DNA of 46,261 bases, taken from the NCBI GenBank assembly GCA_902607215.1, contig CACLJJ010000003.1, positions 1 through 46,261 of the forward strand, read 5' to 3'. The notes under the pieces were generated by a model. The model saw only the letters and a list, made by a program, of their open reading frames with translations. It was not told where the DNA came from and made no database searches. Positions 1 to 11,394 of this stretch are shown in pieces (the first letter of the stretch is position 1; every line of letters begins with the position of its first letter). The translations under genes were made by a program, and so were the position numbers. This DNA is from an uncultured Pelagibacteraceae bacterium (lineage in GTDB: Bacteria > Pseudomonadota > Alphaproteobacteria > Pelagibacterales > Pelagibacteraceae).

Positions 1-1524
1 GCTATAGTTTATGAAAGCAGATCATATACTTGGTCTGAGGTGTATAAAAGATGTGTGAAATTTGCAAGTGCACTAGATAAAATAGGAGTCAAAGCTGGTG
101 ATACAGTTTCAATTATGGCATTTAATACACCGGAAATTTTTGAAGCACATTACTCGATCCCTATGGTTGGTGCTGTAATTAATGCAATCAATACAAGGTT
201 AGATTCAAAAACAATTAGTTATATTTTAGATCATAGTGACGCAAAAGTTTTTATTGTAGACAGACAATTTCATGAATCGATTAGTAAAGCTTTAAAAAAT
301 GTTAAAAATAAAATTAAAATAATTGATATTGATGACAAAGATATTGATACAAGTAGTTTTAAAAAAATTGGTGATCTTGAATATGAAAGTTTTTTAAATA
401 CTGGTGATGAAAATTATGAATGGAAAAAACCAAAAGATGAATGGCAAGCAATTTCTTTAGGTTATACTTCAGGAACAACTGGAAATCCCAAAGGTGTTGT
501 TTGCCATCATAGAGGTTCTTACTTGATGGCTACTGGAAGTGCAACTGCTTGGAACATGCCTAATAAACTAAATTTTTTATATACAGTACCAATGTTTCAC
601 TGCAATGGATGGTGTTATACATGGACAATGTCAATGTTGCACGGGCGAGTAATTTGTTTAAGAAATATTGATGTTAAAAAGATATTTGAGTTGATTGATA
701 AGTATGATGTTACTCATTTTGGTGGTGCACCAATTGTTTTAAACATGATAGCTAATGCTTCTAAAGAGCATCAAAAAAAATTAAAAAGAAAAGTTCACGT
801 ATTAACTGCAGGAGCTCCACCTCCAAGTATTATATTTGAGAAAATGCAAAATTTAGGCTTTGATGTGATGCATGTTTATGGATTGACTGAAACTTATGGA
901 CATATTTTACAATGTGCATGGAACGATGAATGGGAAAATTTAGAACAAGAAAAACAAAATGAAATTAGAGCAAGACAGGGCGTTATATATCCAAATCTTG
1001 AACGAGCAGTAGTTATGGACCCAGAAACCATGAAGCCTTTACCAAAAGATGGAAAAACTATGGGAGAAATTATGATAAGAGGAAATGTTGTAATGAAGGG
1101 ATATTATAAAGATAAAGAGGCAACAGAAAAATCAATGAAAGGTGGATGGTTTCATTCAGGTGATTTAGCCGTAACTTATCCAAATGGATATATTAAAATT
1201 CAAGATAGATCCAAAGATATTATTATTTCTGGTGGAGAAAATATATCATCAATTGAAATTGAAAATACGATAGCTAAACATCCAGCAGTTTCATTAGCAG
1301 CTGTTGTAGCTAAACCCGATGAAAAATGGGGAGAAACTCCATGTGCATTTGTAGAATTGATTGATGGGAAAAAAGCAACAGAAGAAGAAATAATAAAGTT
1401 TTGTAGAGAAACTTTGGCAGGATTTAAGTTACCTAAAAATGTAGTCTTTTCTACATTACCAAAAACTTCAACAGGAAAAATCCAAAAATTTGAACTAAGG
1501 AAAAAGGTTAAGGAGCTAAACTGA
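1..1524 (+). CDS. dmdB: AMP-binding acyl-CoA ligase, probable methylmercaptopropionyl-CoA ligase (DmdB-like), 5' truncated by window edge
   Basis: Frame open from base 1 (AIVYESRSYTWSEV...), so the ORF-track GTG at 40 is internal. AMP-binding motif YTSGTTGNPKGVV, GLTETYG and C-terminal PKTSTGKIQKF. Lies next to dmdA. Confidence 0.8.
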   Translation, partial: AIVYESRSYTWSEVYKRCVKFASALDKIGVKAGDTVSIMAFNTPEIFEAHYSIPMVGAVINAINTRLDSKTISYILDHSDAKVFIVDRQFHESISKALKNVKNKIKIIDIDDKDIDTSSFKKIGDLEYESFLNTGDENYEWKKPKDEWQAISLGYTSGTTGNPKGVVCHHRGSYLMATGSATAWNMPNKLNFLYTVPMFHCNGWCYTWTMSMLHGRVICLRNIDVKKIFELIDKYDVTHFGGAPIVLNMIANASKEHQKKLKRKVHVLTAGAPPPSIIFEKMQNLGFDVMHVYGLTETYGHILQCAWNDEWENLEQEKQNEIRARQGVIYPNLERAVVMDPETMKPLPKDGKTMGEIMIRGNVVMKGYYKDKEATEKSMKGGWFHSGDLAVTYPNGYIKIQDRSKDIIISGGENISSIEIENTIAKHPAVSLAAVVAKPDEKWGETPCAFVELIDGKKATEEEIIKFCRETLAGFKLPKNVVFSTLPKTSTGKIQKFELRKKVKELN

Positions 1525-1547
1525 ATTTAGACGTTAACGAGAAGAAC

Positions 1548-2297
1548 GTGTTCGTTTCCACGGGAGGCACGGACATCGATAAAAAAAAAGCAACAATACT
1601 GTTGCTGCATGGAAGTGGGCTTACTCACATAGTTTGGTCACTACATGAACAGTTTTATGCATCACAAGGATTTAATGTTTTGTCAGTAGATCTTCCTGGA
1701 CATGGAAACTCAGAAGGACCATCACTAAAATCTATAGAAAAAATTTCTGATTGGATAAAATCTTTAATGCTTAAAATAAATATTGAAAAAATTATTATTA
1801 TTGGTCATTCCCAAGGAGGCTTGGTTGGTATTGATTTTGCATCAAGATATCCAGAACTAATTGAAAAAATAGTTTTAGTTGCTAACTCATATAAAATGCC
1901 TGTTAATCAAGATCTTATTGATTTAGCAGAAGCTGGGGATGAAAAAGCAGTACTGTTAATGATGAAATGGGGTTATGAAGGCTCAAAAGCTTTTATTGGA
2001 GGGAATCCAGTAAAAAAAATTGTTAATTCTGCAAGAGATATTAGAGAAGTTTTAGCAGTAGACTTAAATGCATGTAATAATTATAAGAATGGCGAAAGTG
2101 CAATTAAACAAATTAATTGTCCAACTTTATGTATTTTCGGAGATTTAGATAAAATGGTACCAGTCAAAGTGGGATTAAAAATGTCTGAACAAATAACAAA
2201 TTCAAAAACAAAAATTATTCCCGATTGTGGTCACATGATAATTTTTGAAAAAGCATTTGAAATGAGAAAACTAGTAAAAGAATTTATTAATAAATAA
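1548..2297 (+). CDS. alpha/beta hydrolase fold protein; true start may be CTG at 1521
   Basis: LLLHGSGLTHIVW oxyanion region, nucleophile elbow GHSQGG, late D (FGDLDKMVP) and H (DCGHM). Confidence 0.85.
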   Translation: MFVSTGGTDIDKKKATILLLHGSGLTHIVWSLHEQFYASQGFNVLSVDLPGHGNSEGPSLKSIEKISDWIKSLMLKINIEKIIIIGHSQGGLVGIDFASRYPELIEKIVLVANSYKMPVNQDLIDLAEAGDEKAVLLMMKWGYEGSKAFIGGNPVKKIVNSARDIREVLAVDLNACNNYKNGESAIKQINCPTLCIFGDLDKMVPVKVGLKMSEQITNSKTKIIPDCGHMIIFEKAFEMRKLVKEFINK

Positions 2298-2300
2298 AAA

Positions 2301-3410
2301 ATGAAAAATTTTTTAATAGCTAAATCAAGACGAATTAGAAGTACACCTTATACTTCAAGAATAGAAAAACAGGGTGTAACTGCATACACATCATATAACC
2401 ATATGTTGCTACCAGCATCTTTTGGTTCTTTAGAAGATTCATATCATCACTTAAAACAACATGTTCAAGTATGGGATGTTGCAGGTGAAAGACAAGTAGA
2501 AATTACAGGAAAAGATTCTGCAAAATTAGTACAATTGATGACTTGTAGAGATTTATCAAAATCAAAAGATGGGAGATGTTATTATTGTCCAATTATTGAT
2601 GACCAAGCTGGTTTAATTAATGATCCTGTAATTCTAAGACATAATGAAGAAAAATGGTGGATATCAATTGCTGACTCCGATGTCATTCTTTTTGCCAAGG
2701 GATTAGCTATAGGAAATAAATTTGAAGTAAAAATAATAGAACCGAACGTAGATATTATGGCAGTTCAAGGACCCAAGTCGTTTAAATTAATGGAAAAAAT
2801 ATTTGGAAAAAAAATCACAGAAATGAAATTTTTTGGTTTTGATTATTTTGAATTTGCAGGCGCAAAACATTTAATTGCTAGATCAGGCTGGTCAAAACAA
2901 GGAGGCTACGAAATTTATGTTGAAGACACAAAATCTGGACTTACTTTATATGATAAACTATTTGAACTTGGTAAAGAATTTGATGTAAAACCTGGATGTC
3001 CAAATTTAATTGAAAGAATTGAAAGTGCATTACTATCATATGGCAATGATATGAATAACAATGACAATCCGCTTGAGTGTGGATTGGACAAATATGTTAA
3101 TTTAGATACAGATATAAACTTTCTTGGAAAAGAAAAACTGAAAGAAGTTAGGAAAAAAGGTATTACAAGAAAGTTAATGGGAGTAATAGTTGATGCAAAA
3201 GAGATAAATGTATCAAAATCCATCGATCTTATTAATGACAAAAATTCAAAAATAGGTGAACTAAGATCAGGAGCCTACTCGCCACACTTTAAAAAAGTAA
3301 TAGGAATTGCAATGTTGGATAAGCATCATTGGGAAGTTTCTCAAACATTTAAAATATCAATAAATGATAGTACTTTTGAGGGAAAAGTTTGCGATTTACC
3401 TTTCATTTAG
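2301..3410 (+). CDS. dmdA: dimethylsulfoniopropionate (DMSP) demethylase, GcvT family
   Basis: 369 aa; N-terminus [30 protein letters not shown] and C-terminus GNVCDLPFI-like ending match my recollection of Pelagibacter DmdA over the full length. Confidence 0.93.
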   Translation: MKNFLIAKSRRIRSTPYTSRIEKQGVTAYTSYNHMLLPASFGSLEDSYHHLKQHVQVWDVAGERQVEITGKDSAKLVQLMTCRDLSKSKDGRCYYCPIIDDQAGLINDPVILRHNEEKWWISIADSDVILFAKGLAIGNKFEVKIIEPNVDIMAVQGPKSFKLMEKIFGKKITEMKFFGFDYFEFAGAKHLIARSGWSKQGGYEIYVEDTKSGLTLYDKLFELGKEFDVKPGCPNLIERIESALLSYGNDMNNNDNPLECGLDKYVNLDTDINFLGKEKLKEVRKKGITRKLMGVIVDAKEINVSKSIDLINDKNSKIGELRSGAYSPHFKKVIGIAMLDKHHWEVSQTFKISINDSTFEGKVCDLPFI

Positions 3411-3425
3411 TATAACTAAATTATC

Positions 3426-4433
3426 ATGAATATAGCAATCGTAGGTGCAACAGGCAATGTCGGAAGAAAAACTCTTGAAGTTTTAGAGCAAAAAAAACTT
3501 CAATTTGATCAATTATTCCTGGTTGCTTCTGAAAAAAGTGTTGGAAAAAAACTTAATTTTAATGGCCAAGATCATGAAGTTTATAATCTTGAAACATTTG
3601 ATTTTTCTAAAGCAAAAATTACTTTTTTTGCAGCAGGTGGAAAAATTTCAGAGCATTATGCAGAAAAAGCAGCCAAACACTCAATTATAATTGATAACTC
3701 TAGTTATTTTAGGATGGATCCAGATGTTCCATTGATTGTACCTCAAGTTAATTCAGATGATATGAAAAAAATGAAAAAAAATATAATTGCAAATCCTAAT
3801 TGTTCTACAATTCAATTGGTTATTGTTCTTAAACCATTACATGATTTATTTAAAATTAAAAGAGTAGTTGTGTCAACTTATCAATCAGTATCTGGAGGTG
3901 GTAAAGTTCCGATGGATGAGCTTATTGAACAAACAAAATTATATTTAGAAGATAAAAAAATTGAATCAAAAAATTTTACTAAGCAAATTGCGTTTAATAT
4001 TATACCTCACATAGATGCTTTTGCTGATGATGGTTATACAAAAGAAGAATTAAAAATGACAAATGAAACAAAAAAAATACTTGATAACAAAATTGAATTA
4101 ACAGCCACATGTGTAAGAATTCCTGTTCTTATTTCTCACTCTGAGTCAGTTAATATAGAGTTTGAGAAAACATTTTCTTTAGAAAAAGTTAGAGATGCGC
4201 TAGATAATGCTGAAGGTTGCAAGGTATATGATAAAAGAGCAAATGGAGGTTATAGTACTCCATTAGAGGCTACTGGAAAAAATGAAACTTTTATATCAAG
4301 AATAAGAGAAGATAAAACAAACAAAAACTCATTAAATTTATGGATCGTCTCAGATAATTTATTGAGAGGTGCCGCTCTTAACTCAGTAGAAATTGTTGAA
4401 ACACTAATTAAAAATAAATTTTATGGAAGATAA
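3426..4433 (+). CDS. asd: aspartate-semialdehyde dehydrogenase
   Basis: GATGNVGRKTLEVL N-terminus, ANPNCSTIQLV active-site Cys motif, STYQSVSGGGK. Confidence 0.93.
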   Translation: MNIAIVGATGNVGRKTLEVLEQKKLQFDQLFLVASEKSVGKKLNFNGQDHEVYNLETFDFSKAKITFFAAGGKISEHYAEKAAKHSIIIDNSSYFRMDPDVPLIVPQVNSDDMKKMKKNIIANPNCSTIQLVIVLKPLHDLFKIKRVVVSTYQSVSGGGKVPMDELIEQTKLYLEDKKIESKNFTKQIAFNIIPHIDAFADDGYTKEELKMTNETKKILDNKIELTATCVRIPVLISHSESVNIEFEKTFSLEKVRDALDNAEGCKVYDKRANGGYSTPLEATGKNETFISRIREDKTNKNSLNLWIVSDNLLRGAALNSVEIVETLIKNKFYGR

Positions 4434-4809
4434 AAATCCTTTATCACCGCATATACAAATTTATAATTGGCATATTTCTTCACTAATTTCTATTTCTCAT
4501 AGAATAACTGGCATTGTAAATATAACCATTATAACTTTAATTTGTTTTTGGGTGGCACTTTTGTTTTTAGGAAATACAAATTATGAATTAATACAGAAAT
4601 TTTTTGAGACATTTTTTGGAAAATTTATAATTATTGGTACAATTTGGTCTTTTTCTTTTCAAATTTTAAGCGAAATTAGACATCTATTTTGGGATTTAGG
4701 TTTGGGATTTGAATTAAAAACTTCCAACATAACTGGTCTCTTAGTTATTTTTGGATCGTTTGTTTTAACAATTCTTATTTTTACTTTAGGAGGAAATTTA
4801 GTTTTATGA
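4423..4809 (+). CDS. sdhC: succinate dehydrogenase cytochrome b556 subunit
   Basis: PLSPHIQIYNWHISSLISISHRITG and RHLFWDLG motifs; first in sdhCDAB order. Confidence 0.93.
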   Translation: MEDKNPLSPHIQIYNWHISSLISISHRITGIVNITIITLICFWVALLFLGNTNYELIQKFFETFFGKFIIIGTIWSFSFQILSEIRHLFWDLGLGFELKTSNITGLLVIFGSFVLTILIFTLGGNLVL

Positions 4810-5135
4810 TTAATGCAACTAAAAAATGGATATTTTTAAAAATAAGTTCAGTCATACTAGTTCCGTTAATGGCATGGTTTTTATTTAATCTAGTATCATT
4901 CTACGATAAAGCTTATGATGAAGTATTGTTATTTTTTACCAGCCAACCAACAAAATTTTTATTTTCATTATTTATAATTTTTGCTTATTTTTATTCTGCA
5001 CTAAGCATTAGCGAAGTTTTTGAGGACTATATTGAGAATGAAAAATTAAAAAATGTTGCAAACAAATTACTTTATTTATTTGCTATAATAATTCCAATAT
5101 CAACATTACTTTTACTATATAAATTAAGTTTATGA
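4806..5135 (+). CDS. sdhD: succinate dehydrogenase membrane anchor subunit
   Basis: Small three-helix hydrophobic protein with VFEDYIENE motif between sdhC and sdhA; 4-nt ATGA overlaps on both sides. Confidence 0.85.
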   Translation: MINATKKWIFLKISSVILVPLMAWFLFNLVSFYDKAYDEVLLFFTSQPTKFLFSLFIIFAYFYSALSISEVFEDYIENEKLKNVANKLLYLFAIIIPISTLLLLYKLSL

Positions 5136-6907
5136 GCTCATACAAAATTACAGAACATGAATATGATGTTGTTGTTCTAGGAGCTGGAGGAGCAGGTTTA
5201 AGAGCTGCAGTTGGTCTTAGCGAAGCTGGGTTAAAAACAGCCTGTATATCAAAGGTTTTTCCTACCCGAAGTCATACTTCAGCGGCGCAAGGAGGTATTT
5301 CTGCAGCCTTAGGAAACATGGGAGAAGATGATTGGCGTTGGCATATGTATGACACAGTTAAAGGATCAGATTGGTTAGGTGATCAAGATTGTATCGAATA
5401 TTTATGTAAGGAAGCTCCAAGAGCCGTTTTAGAATTAGAAAGATATGGAGTTCCATTTAGTCGTACAGAGGATGGAAAAATTTATCAAAGATCATTTGGT
5501 GGAATGACTAAAAACTATGGAAGTGAAACTGTGCAAAGAACGTGCGCAGCAGCAGACAGAACAGGCCATGCCATACTGCACACCATGTATGGTCAGGCAT
5601 TAAAACATAACACAGAGTTTTTCATCGAGTATTTTGCATTAGATCTATTAATGAAAAATGGAGAGTGCAAAGGTTTAATAGCTTGGAATTTAAATGATGG
5701 AACCATTCATAGATTTAGAGCTCACATTACAATAATAGCAACAGGTGGATATGGAAAAACATATTATTCATCAACATCTGCTCATACTTGCACAGGTGAT
5801 GGAAATGCTATGGTTTTAAGAGCTGGACTGCCATTGCAAGACATGGAATTTGTTCAGTTCCATCCAACAGGAATTTATGGTCATGGTACTTTAATATCAG
5901 AAGGTGTTAGAGGTGAAGGAGGTTACTTATTGAATTCTAAAGGAGAAAGATTCATGGAGCGATATGCTCCAAAAGCCAAAGATCTTGCATCTAGAGATGT
6001 AGTAAGTAGATCAATAGCGATTGAAATTAATGAAGGAAGAGGAGTTGGAAAAGAAAAAGATCATGTTCATCTTCACCTAAATCACTTAGATCCAAAAGTA
6101 ATTGAGAAAAGACTTCCAGGAATTTCAGAGTCTTCAAGATTGTTTGCAGATGTTGATGTAACTAAAGAACCAATACCAGTTGTTCCTACAGTACATTATA
6201 ATATGGGTGGTATTCCCACTAATTACAAAGCTGAAGTTATGACTGTGGATGGTTCTGAAAAAGTTGTCCCTGGGCTTATGGCAATAGGAGAAGCAGCTTG
6301 TGTTTCTGTTCATGGAGCTAACAGACTAGGGTCAAACTCATTGATTGACCTTGTGGTTTTTGGAAGAGCGGCAGCAAAAAGAGCAGCAGAACTGGTAAAA
6401 ACTGGAACTTTGCATGAGGAAATTTCAAAAACCGAAACAGACAAGTGTTTGGATAGGTTTGAAAAATTAAGAAATGGCAATGGAAATAACAAGACAGCTG
6501 ATTTAAGATTGGCTATGCAAAAAACTATGCAGTCAAAATGTGCAGTATTCAGAACAGAAAAAACTTTAAAAGAAGGTGTAGAAGAAATAAGAAAACCATT
6601 TGAAGGAATAGATTCAATATCAGTAAAAGATAAATCTTTAATTTTTAATACAGATTTAGTTGAAACTCTGGAATTTGATAACTTAATTAGACAGGCTATA
6701 GTTACTATAGATTCGGCTTATGAACGCAAAGAAAGCAGAGGAGCTCACGCAAGAAAAGATCATCCTAAAAGAGATGATAATAACTTTATGAAGCATACAT
6801 TGTCTTGGTGCAAAGGAAGTGAAACAAAAATTTCTTACAGAGAAGTGCATAAATCGACATTATCAAACGATGTACAATATTTTCCTCCTCAAGAAAGGGT
6901 TTATTAA
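5132..6907 (+). CDS. sdhA: succinate dehydrogenase flavoprotein subunit
   Basis: [13 protein letters not shown] site, [10 protein letters not shown] flavinylation motif, HPTGIYGHG, 591 aa. Confidence 0.97.
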   Translation: MSSYKITEHEYDVVVLGAGGAGLRAAVGLSEAGLKTACISKVFPTRSHTSAAQGGISAALGNMGEDDWRWHMYDTVKGSDWLGDQDCIEYLCKEAPRAVLELERYGVPFSRTEDGKIYQRSFGGMTKNYGSETVQRTCAAADRTGHAILHTMYGQALKHNTEFFIEYFALDLLMKNGECKGLIAWNLNDGTIHRFRAHITIIATGGYGKTYYSSTSAHTCTGDGNAMVLRAGLPLQDMEFVQFHPTGIYGHGTLISEGVRGEGGYLLNSKGERFMERYAPKAKDLASRDVVSRSIAIEINEGRGVGKEKDHVHLHLNHLDPKVIEKRLPGISESSRLFADVDVTKEPIPVVPTVHYNMGGIPTNYKAEVMTVDGSEKVVPGLMAIGEAACVSVHGANRLGSNSLIDLVVFGRAAAKRAAELVKTGTLHEEISKTETDKCLDRFEKLRNGNGNNKTADLRLAMQKTMQSKCAVFRTEKTLKEGVEEIRKPFEGIDSISVKDKSLIFNTDLVETLEFDNLIRQAIVTIDSAYERKESRGAHARKDHPKRDDNNFMKHTLSWCKGSETKISYREVHKSTLSNDVQYFPPQERVY

Positions 6908-7683
6908 TGGTACAAATAAATTTACCTAAAAACTCAAAAGTAGAAAAAGGGGAGTATTACAGGGATAAAACTGGATCAAAAAATATTAGAAAAGTTAATA
7001 TTTATAGATGGGACCCTTCAAGCGGCAAAAATCCCAGAATAGATACTTATGAGGTTGACATGGATAATTGCCCATCAAAAGTATTAGATCTGCTAAACAA
7101 AATTAAAAATGAAATAGACTCATCGATCGCCTATAGAAGATCTTGCGCTCATGGAGTTTGCGGTTCTTGTGCTATGAATATGGATGGAAAAAATGGATTA
7201 GCCTGTACTAAGCCACATGCAGAAATAAAAGGTGATATAAATATTTATCCTTTACCTCATTTAAAAGTTCAAAAGGATTTAATCGGAGATTTAAATACAC
7301 TGTATAAACAGTATCAGTCGATTGAGCCATGGTTAAAAAATTCTAAAAAAGATGATAATAAAGAAAATTTACAATCTATAGAAGATAGATCAAAATTAGA
7401 TGGTCTTTATGAATGTATAATGTGTGCTTGTTGTTCTACAGCATGCCCAAGTTATTGGTGGAATGGTGATAAATATCTTGGACCAGCTGTTCTACTTCAA
7501 GCCTATAGATGGATTATAGATAGTAGAGATGAAGAAAGAAAAGAGAGGTTAAAAAAAGTTGCTGATGAATTAAAACTTTATAGATGTCATACTATTATGA
7601 ATTGCACAAATGCTTGTCCAAAAGGCTTAAATCCAGCAAAAGCAATAGCAGAAATAAAAAAAATGTTAGCAACTTCAATTTAG
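6907..7683 (+). CDS. sdhB: succinate dehydrogenase iron-sulfur subunit
   Basis: [18 protein letters not shown] [2Fe-2S] motif; [16 protein letters not shown] and [12 protein letters not shown] cluster motifs. Confidence 0.97.
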   Translation: MVQINLPKNSKVEKGEYYRDKTGSKNIRKVNIYRWDPSSGKNPRIDTYEVDMDNCPSKVLDLLNKIKNEIDSSIAYRRSCAHGVCGSCAMNMDGKNGLACTKPHAEIKGDINIYPLPHLKVQKDLIGDLNTLYKQYQSIEPWLKNSKKDDNKENLQSIEDRSKLDGLYECIMCACCSTACPSYWWNGDKYLGPAVLLQAYRWIIDSRDEERKERLKKVADELKLYRCHTIMNCTNACPKGLNPAKAIAEIKKMLATSI

Positions 7684-7765
7684 AAAAATTCCTTTTGAAG
7701 CATTTCAATGATCTTTTTAGTTTTTAATAGACTAAATTTAATTTTTAAACTAAAAAGTTGTATTT

Positions 7766-9259
7766 ATGAATTTAATTGAACATTTTGTTGGTGGAAAGCT
7801 AATTTCTGGTTCATCTGGCAGAAAAAGTAAAGTTTTTAATCCAGCCACTGGAGAACAGGAGTCTGAAGTAAGATTAGCCAGTAAATCTGATTTAGATCAA
7901 GCAGTCGAAGTTGCTAAAAAGGCCTTTGATTCTTGGTCATTAAAACCACCTCTTCAAAGAGCTAGAGTTATGTTTAAATTTAAAGAATTAATAGAAAAAA
8001 ACTCTAAAGAGCTTACTGAGCTGATAGTTTCTGAACATGGAAAAGTTTATGAAGATGCAAAAGGATCCTTAACTAGAGGATTAGAAGTTGTTGAATTCGC
8101 ATGTGGAATTCCACAAGTTCTTAAAGGAGAATTTTCAGAAAATGTTGGAACAAATGTTGATAGCTGGTCCATGCGACAACCATTAGGAGTTGTTGCTGGG
8201 ATAACACCATTTAATTTCCCAGCTATGGTCCCTATGTGGATGTTTCCAATTGCAATTGCATGTGGAAATACATTTATTTTGAAACCTTCTGAAAAAGATC
8301 CATCGTGTTCAATAAAATTAGCTCAACTTTTAAAAGAAGCAGGACTTCCAGATGGAGTGTTTAATGTTGTTAATGGAGACAAGGAAGCTGTAGACGCAAT
8401 TTTAGAAAATAAAGAAATTAAAGCTGTAAGTTTTGTTGGCTCAACAGCCATTGCAAAATATATTTATGAAAATGCAGCTAAGAATGAAAAGAGAGTACAA
8501 GCATTAGGTGGAGCAAAAAATCATTTAGTTGTTATGCCAGATTGTGACATTGATGGTGCAGTTAATGGTTTGATGGGTGCAGCTTATGGATCTGCAGGTG
8601 AAAGATGTATGGCACAATCTGTAGCTGTAGCTGTAGGAAACATAGGTGATGAGCTTGTTTCTCGTTTATCAAAAAAAGCAGAGTCATTAAAAGTTGGGCC
8701 AGGAATGGATAAAAATTCGGAGATGGGACCACTGGTAACAAAAGAGCATTTAGAAAAAGTAAAAGGATATGTAGATGTGGGTGTAAAAGAAGGAGCTAAT
8801 TTAGTTGTTGATGGAAGAAATTTAAAACTTCAAGGTTATGAAAATGGTTTTTTTATAGGTGGATGTTTGTTTGATAATGTTAAAAAAGATATGAGAATTT
8901 ATAAAGAAGAAATATTTGGACCAGTTTTGTCAGTTGTGAGAGTTAAGACTTTTGATGAGGCAACAAAGTTAATTAATGAACACGAGTATGGAAATGGCGT
9001 TAGTATTTATACAAGAGATGGAGATGCTGGAAGAACATTTGCTAGTAAAATTCAGATAGGCATGGTTGGAATTAACGTTCCAATACCTGTTCCAATGGCC
9101 TTTCATAGTTTTGGTGGATGGAAAAGGTCTTTATTTGGAGATAGTGCAATGCATGGAATAGAAGGAGTAAGATTTTATACAAAATTAAAAACGATAACTT
9201 CAAGATGGCCTTCTGGCATAAGATCTAATGCAGAATTTGTAATGCCAACAATGAAATAA
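7766..9259 (+). CDS. mmsA: methylmalonate-semialdehyde dehydrogenase (CoA acylating)
   Basis: ALDH family; [19 protein letters not shown], catalytic Cys in GERCMA, KRSLFGD...GVRFYTK MmsA-type C-terminus. Confidence 0.9.
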   Translation: MNLIEHFVGGKLISGSSGRKSKVFNPATGEQESEVRLASKSDLDQAVEVAKKAFDSWSLKPPLQRARVMFKFKELIEKNSKELTELIVSEHGKVYEDAKGSLTRGLEVVEFACGIPQVLKGEFSENVGTNVDSWSMRQPLGVVAGITPFNFPAMVPMWMFPIAIACGNTFILKPSEKDPSCSIKLAQLLKEAGLPDGVFNVVNGDKEAVDAILENKEIKAVSFVGSTAIAKYIYENAAKNEKRVQALGGAKNHLVVMPDCDIDGAVNGLMGAAYGSAGERCMAQSVAVAVGNIGDELVSRLSKKAESLKVGPGMDKNSEMGPLVTKEHLEKVKGYVDVGVKEGANLVVDGRNLKLQGYENGFFIGGCLFDNVKKDMRIYKEEIFGPVLSVVRVKTFDEATKLINEHEYGNGVSIYTRDGDAGRTFASKIQIGMVGINVPIPVPMAFHSFGGWKRSLFGDSAMHGIEGVRFYTKLKTITSRWPSGIRSNAEFVMPTMK

Positions 9260-9267
9260 GGAAAAAT

Positions 9268-10230
9268 ATGAAAAAAATATCTTTAATTGGTGCAGGTCAA
9301 ATAGGTGGAACATTAGCTCATTTAATTGGTTTAAAAGAATTAGTGGATGAAGTTGTTTTATTTGATGTTGCAAGTGGTATAGCCAAAGGAAAAGCTTTAG
9401 ACATAGCCCAATCATCATCTGTTGATGGATTTAATGTTAAATTATCTGGAACAGATAATTATGAAGACATAAAAAATTCAGATGTAATTATTATAACTGC
9501 AGGCGTGCCAAGAAAACCAGGAATGAGTAGAGATGATTTACTAGGAATAAATTTAAAAATCATTAAACAGGTAGCTGAAGGTATAAAAAAAAATGCACCT
9601 AATGCTTTTGTAATATGTATTACCAATCCATTGGATGTTATGGTTATGGCATTTCAAAAATATTCTGGGCTTCCAACAAATAAAGTTGTTGGAATGGCAG
9701 GAATTTTAGACAGTTCAAGATTTAAATTATTTTTATCACTAGAACTTAAAGTTCCAGTAAAAGAAATAGAAGCAATGGTTATGGGAGGACATGGAGATAC
9801 AATGGTTCCGTTGCCAAGATTTACAAAAGTTTCAGGCAAACCATTATTAGATTTAGTAAAAGAGGGAAAACTATCATTAGAAAGACTAGAAGAAATTAAT
9901 CAAAGAACTAGAGATGGAGGTGCTGAAATTGTTAAATATTTAGAAAAAGGTTCTGCATTTTATGCGCCAGCAGCATCAGGTGTTCAGATGGCAGAAGCAT
10001 ATTTAAAAGATGAAAAAAAGCTACTTCCTTGTGCAGTTCATCTTAATGGAGAATATGGTGTAAAAAATATTTTTGCTGGTGTTCCTGTGATAATCGGAAA
10101 AGATGGCGTAGAAAAAATAGAAGAAATAAACTTAGATGAAAAGGAAAAAAGTCAATTTATGCATTCAATAGAGGCAGTTAAAAAATTATGGGATGCCGCT
10201 TCGGCAATTGATAAAGACCTTTCTAAATAA
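9268..10230 (+). CDS. mdh: malate dehydrogenase
   Basis: [38 protein letters not shown]. Confidence 0.96.
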   Translation: MKKISLIGAGQIGGTLAHLIGLKELVDEVVLFDVASGIAKGKALDIAQSSSVDGFNVKLSGTDNYEDIKNSDVIIITAGVPRKPGMSRDDLLGINLKIIKQVAEGIKKNAPNAFVICITNPLDVMVMAFQKYSGLPTNKVVGMAGILDSSRFKLFLSLELKVPVKEIEAMVMGGHGDTMVPLPRFTKVSGKPLLDLVKEGKLSLERLEEINQRTRDGGAEIVKYLEKGSAFYAPAASGVQMAEAYLKDEKKLLPCAVHLNGEYGVKNIFAGVPVIIGKDGVEKIEEINLDEKEKSQFMHSIEAVKKLWDAASAIDKDLSK

Positions 10231-10232
10231 TA

Positions 10233-11393
10233 ATGAATATTCACGAGCACCAAGCTAAACAAATTTTAAAAAAATATGGTGCAGTCGTTCCCAAGGGAGT
10301 CGTTGCATTTTCAGTTGAAGAATTAGTAGAAAAAGCAAAATCATTAAAGACAGAAAAATTTGTTTTAAAAGCACAGATTCATGCTGGAGGAAGAGGAAAA
10401 GCAGGAGGAGTAAAAATTTTAAACACGATAGAAGAATTAAGTACTGCGGCTAAAGAATTGTTAGGTAAAAATTTGATAACTCACCAAACAGGACTTCAAG
10501 GGAAAGAAGTTAAAAGATTATATGTTGAAGTTTCATCAAATATATCAAAAGAATTTTACTTATCTTGTTTAGTAGACAGAGTAAGCTCAAAAATTGCATT
10601 TATTTCAAGCGATCAAGGGGGAATGGATATAGAAGAAGTTGCAAGTAAAACGCCCAATAAAATAATTACAACTAAAGTAGATTTTGAAAACGAAATTTCA
10701 GATGCTAATTGTGAAGAGATTATAAAAATATTTAATCTAAATAATCAGAATAAAAATGAAGCTATAAAATTAATTAAATCTATCTATAAAATGTTTATCA
10801 GCACTGACGCTAGTATGGTTGAGATAAATCCATTAATTTTGACTAAAGATAATAAAATAGTTTGTTTAGATGCGAAAATTAATTTTGATGATAATGCGTT
10901 ATTTAAACATAATGAAATTGCTGAACTTAGGGATTTAAACGAAGAAGATCCAACAGAGATAGAAGCTAGCAAACATGACTTAGCCTATATTAAATTAGAC
11001 GGAAGCATCGGTTGCATGGTCAATGGTGCAGGATTAGCCATGGCAACAATGGATATAATTAAATTACATGGTGAAGAACCAGCTAATTTTTTAGATGTAG
11101 GTGGTGGCGCATCAAAAGAAAAAGTTTCTGCAGCTTTTAAAATAATTTTGTCAGACAAAAATGTAAAAGGAATTTTAATAAATATTTTTGGAGGCATTAT
11201 GAAATGTGATGTGCTTGCGCAAGGCGTAGTTGATGCAGCCAAAGAAACTAAAATTCATGTACCATTAGTAGTTAGATTGGCTGGCACTAACTTTGAACAG
11301 GGTAAAATGATTTTAGATAATTCAGGGTTAAAAATAATTTCAGCATCTGATTTATCTGATGCTGCAAAAAAAATTGTTAAAGAAATAAAATAA
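10233..11393 (+). CDS. sucC: succinyl-CoA synthetase beta subunit
   Basis: [41 protein letters not shown]. Confidence 0.97.
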   Translation: MNIHEHQAKQILKKYGAVVPKGVVAFSVEELVEKAKSLKTEKFVLKAQIHAGGRGKAGGVKILNTIEELSTAAKELLGKNLITHQTGLQGKEVKRLYVEVSSNISKEFYLSCLVDRVSSKIAFISSDQGGMDIEEVASKTPNKIITTKVDFENEISDANCEEIIKIFNLNNQNKNEAIKLIKSIYKMFISTDASMVEINPLILTKDNKIVCLDAKINFDDNALFKHNEIAELRDLNEEDPTEIEASKHDLAYIKLDGSIGCMVNGAGLAMATMDIIKLHGEEPANFLDVGGGASKEKVSAAFKIILSDKNVKGILINIFGGIMKCDVLAQGVVDAAKETKIHVPLVVRLAGTNFEQGKMILDNSGLKIISASDLSDAAKKIVKEIK

Positions 11394-11394
11394 A

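Noticed and set aside
40-42. GTG at 40 as the start of the first gene
   Set aside because: The frame stays open to base 1 with plausible protein sequence (AIVYESRSYTWSEV), so the gene is truncated by the window edge.
2915-3241. 108-aa antisense ORF within dmdA
   Set aside because: Lies opposite a strongly supported gene, and its hydrophobic Ser/Phe/Leu-rich composition is typical of reverse-complemented AT-rich coding sequence. The same applies to the other nested ORFs (e.g. 10985..11242 -, 22897..23136 -, 25538..25780 +, 43247..43549 -).
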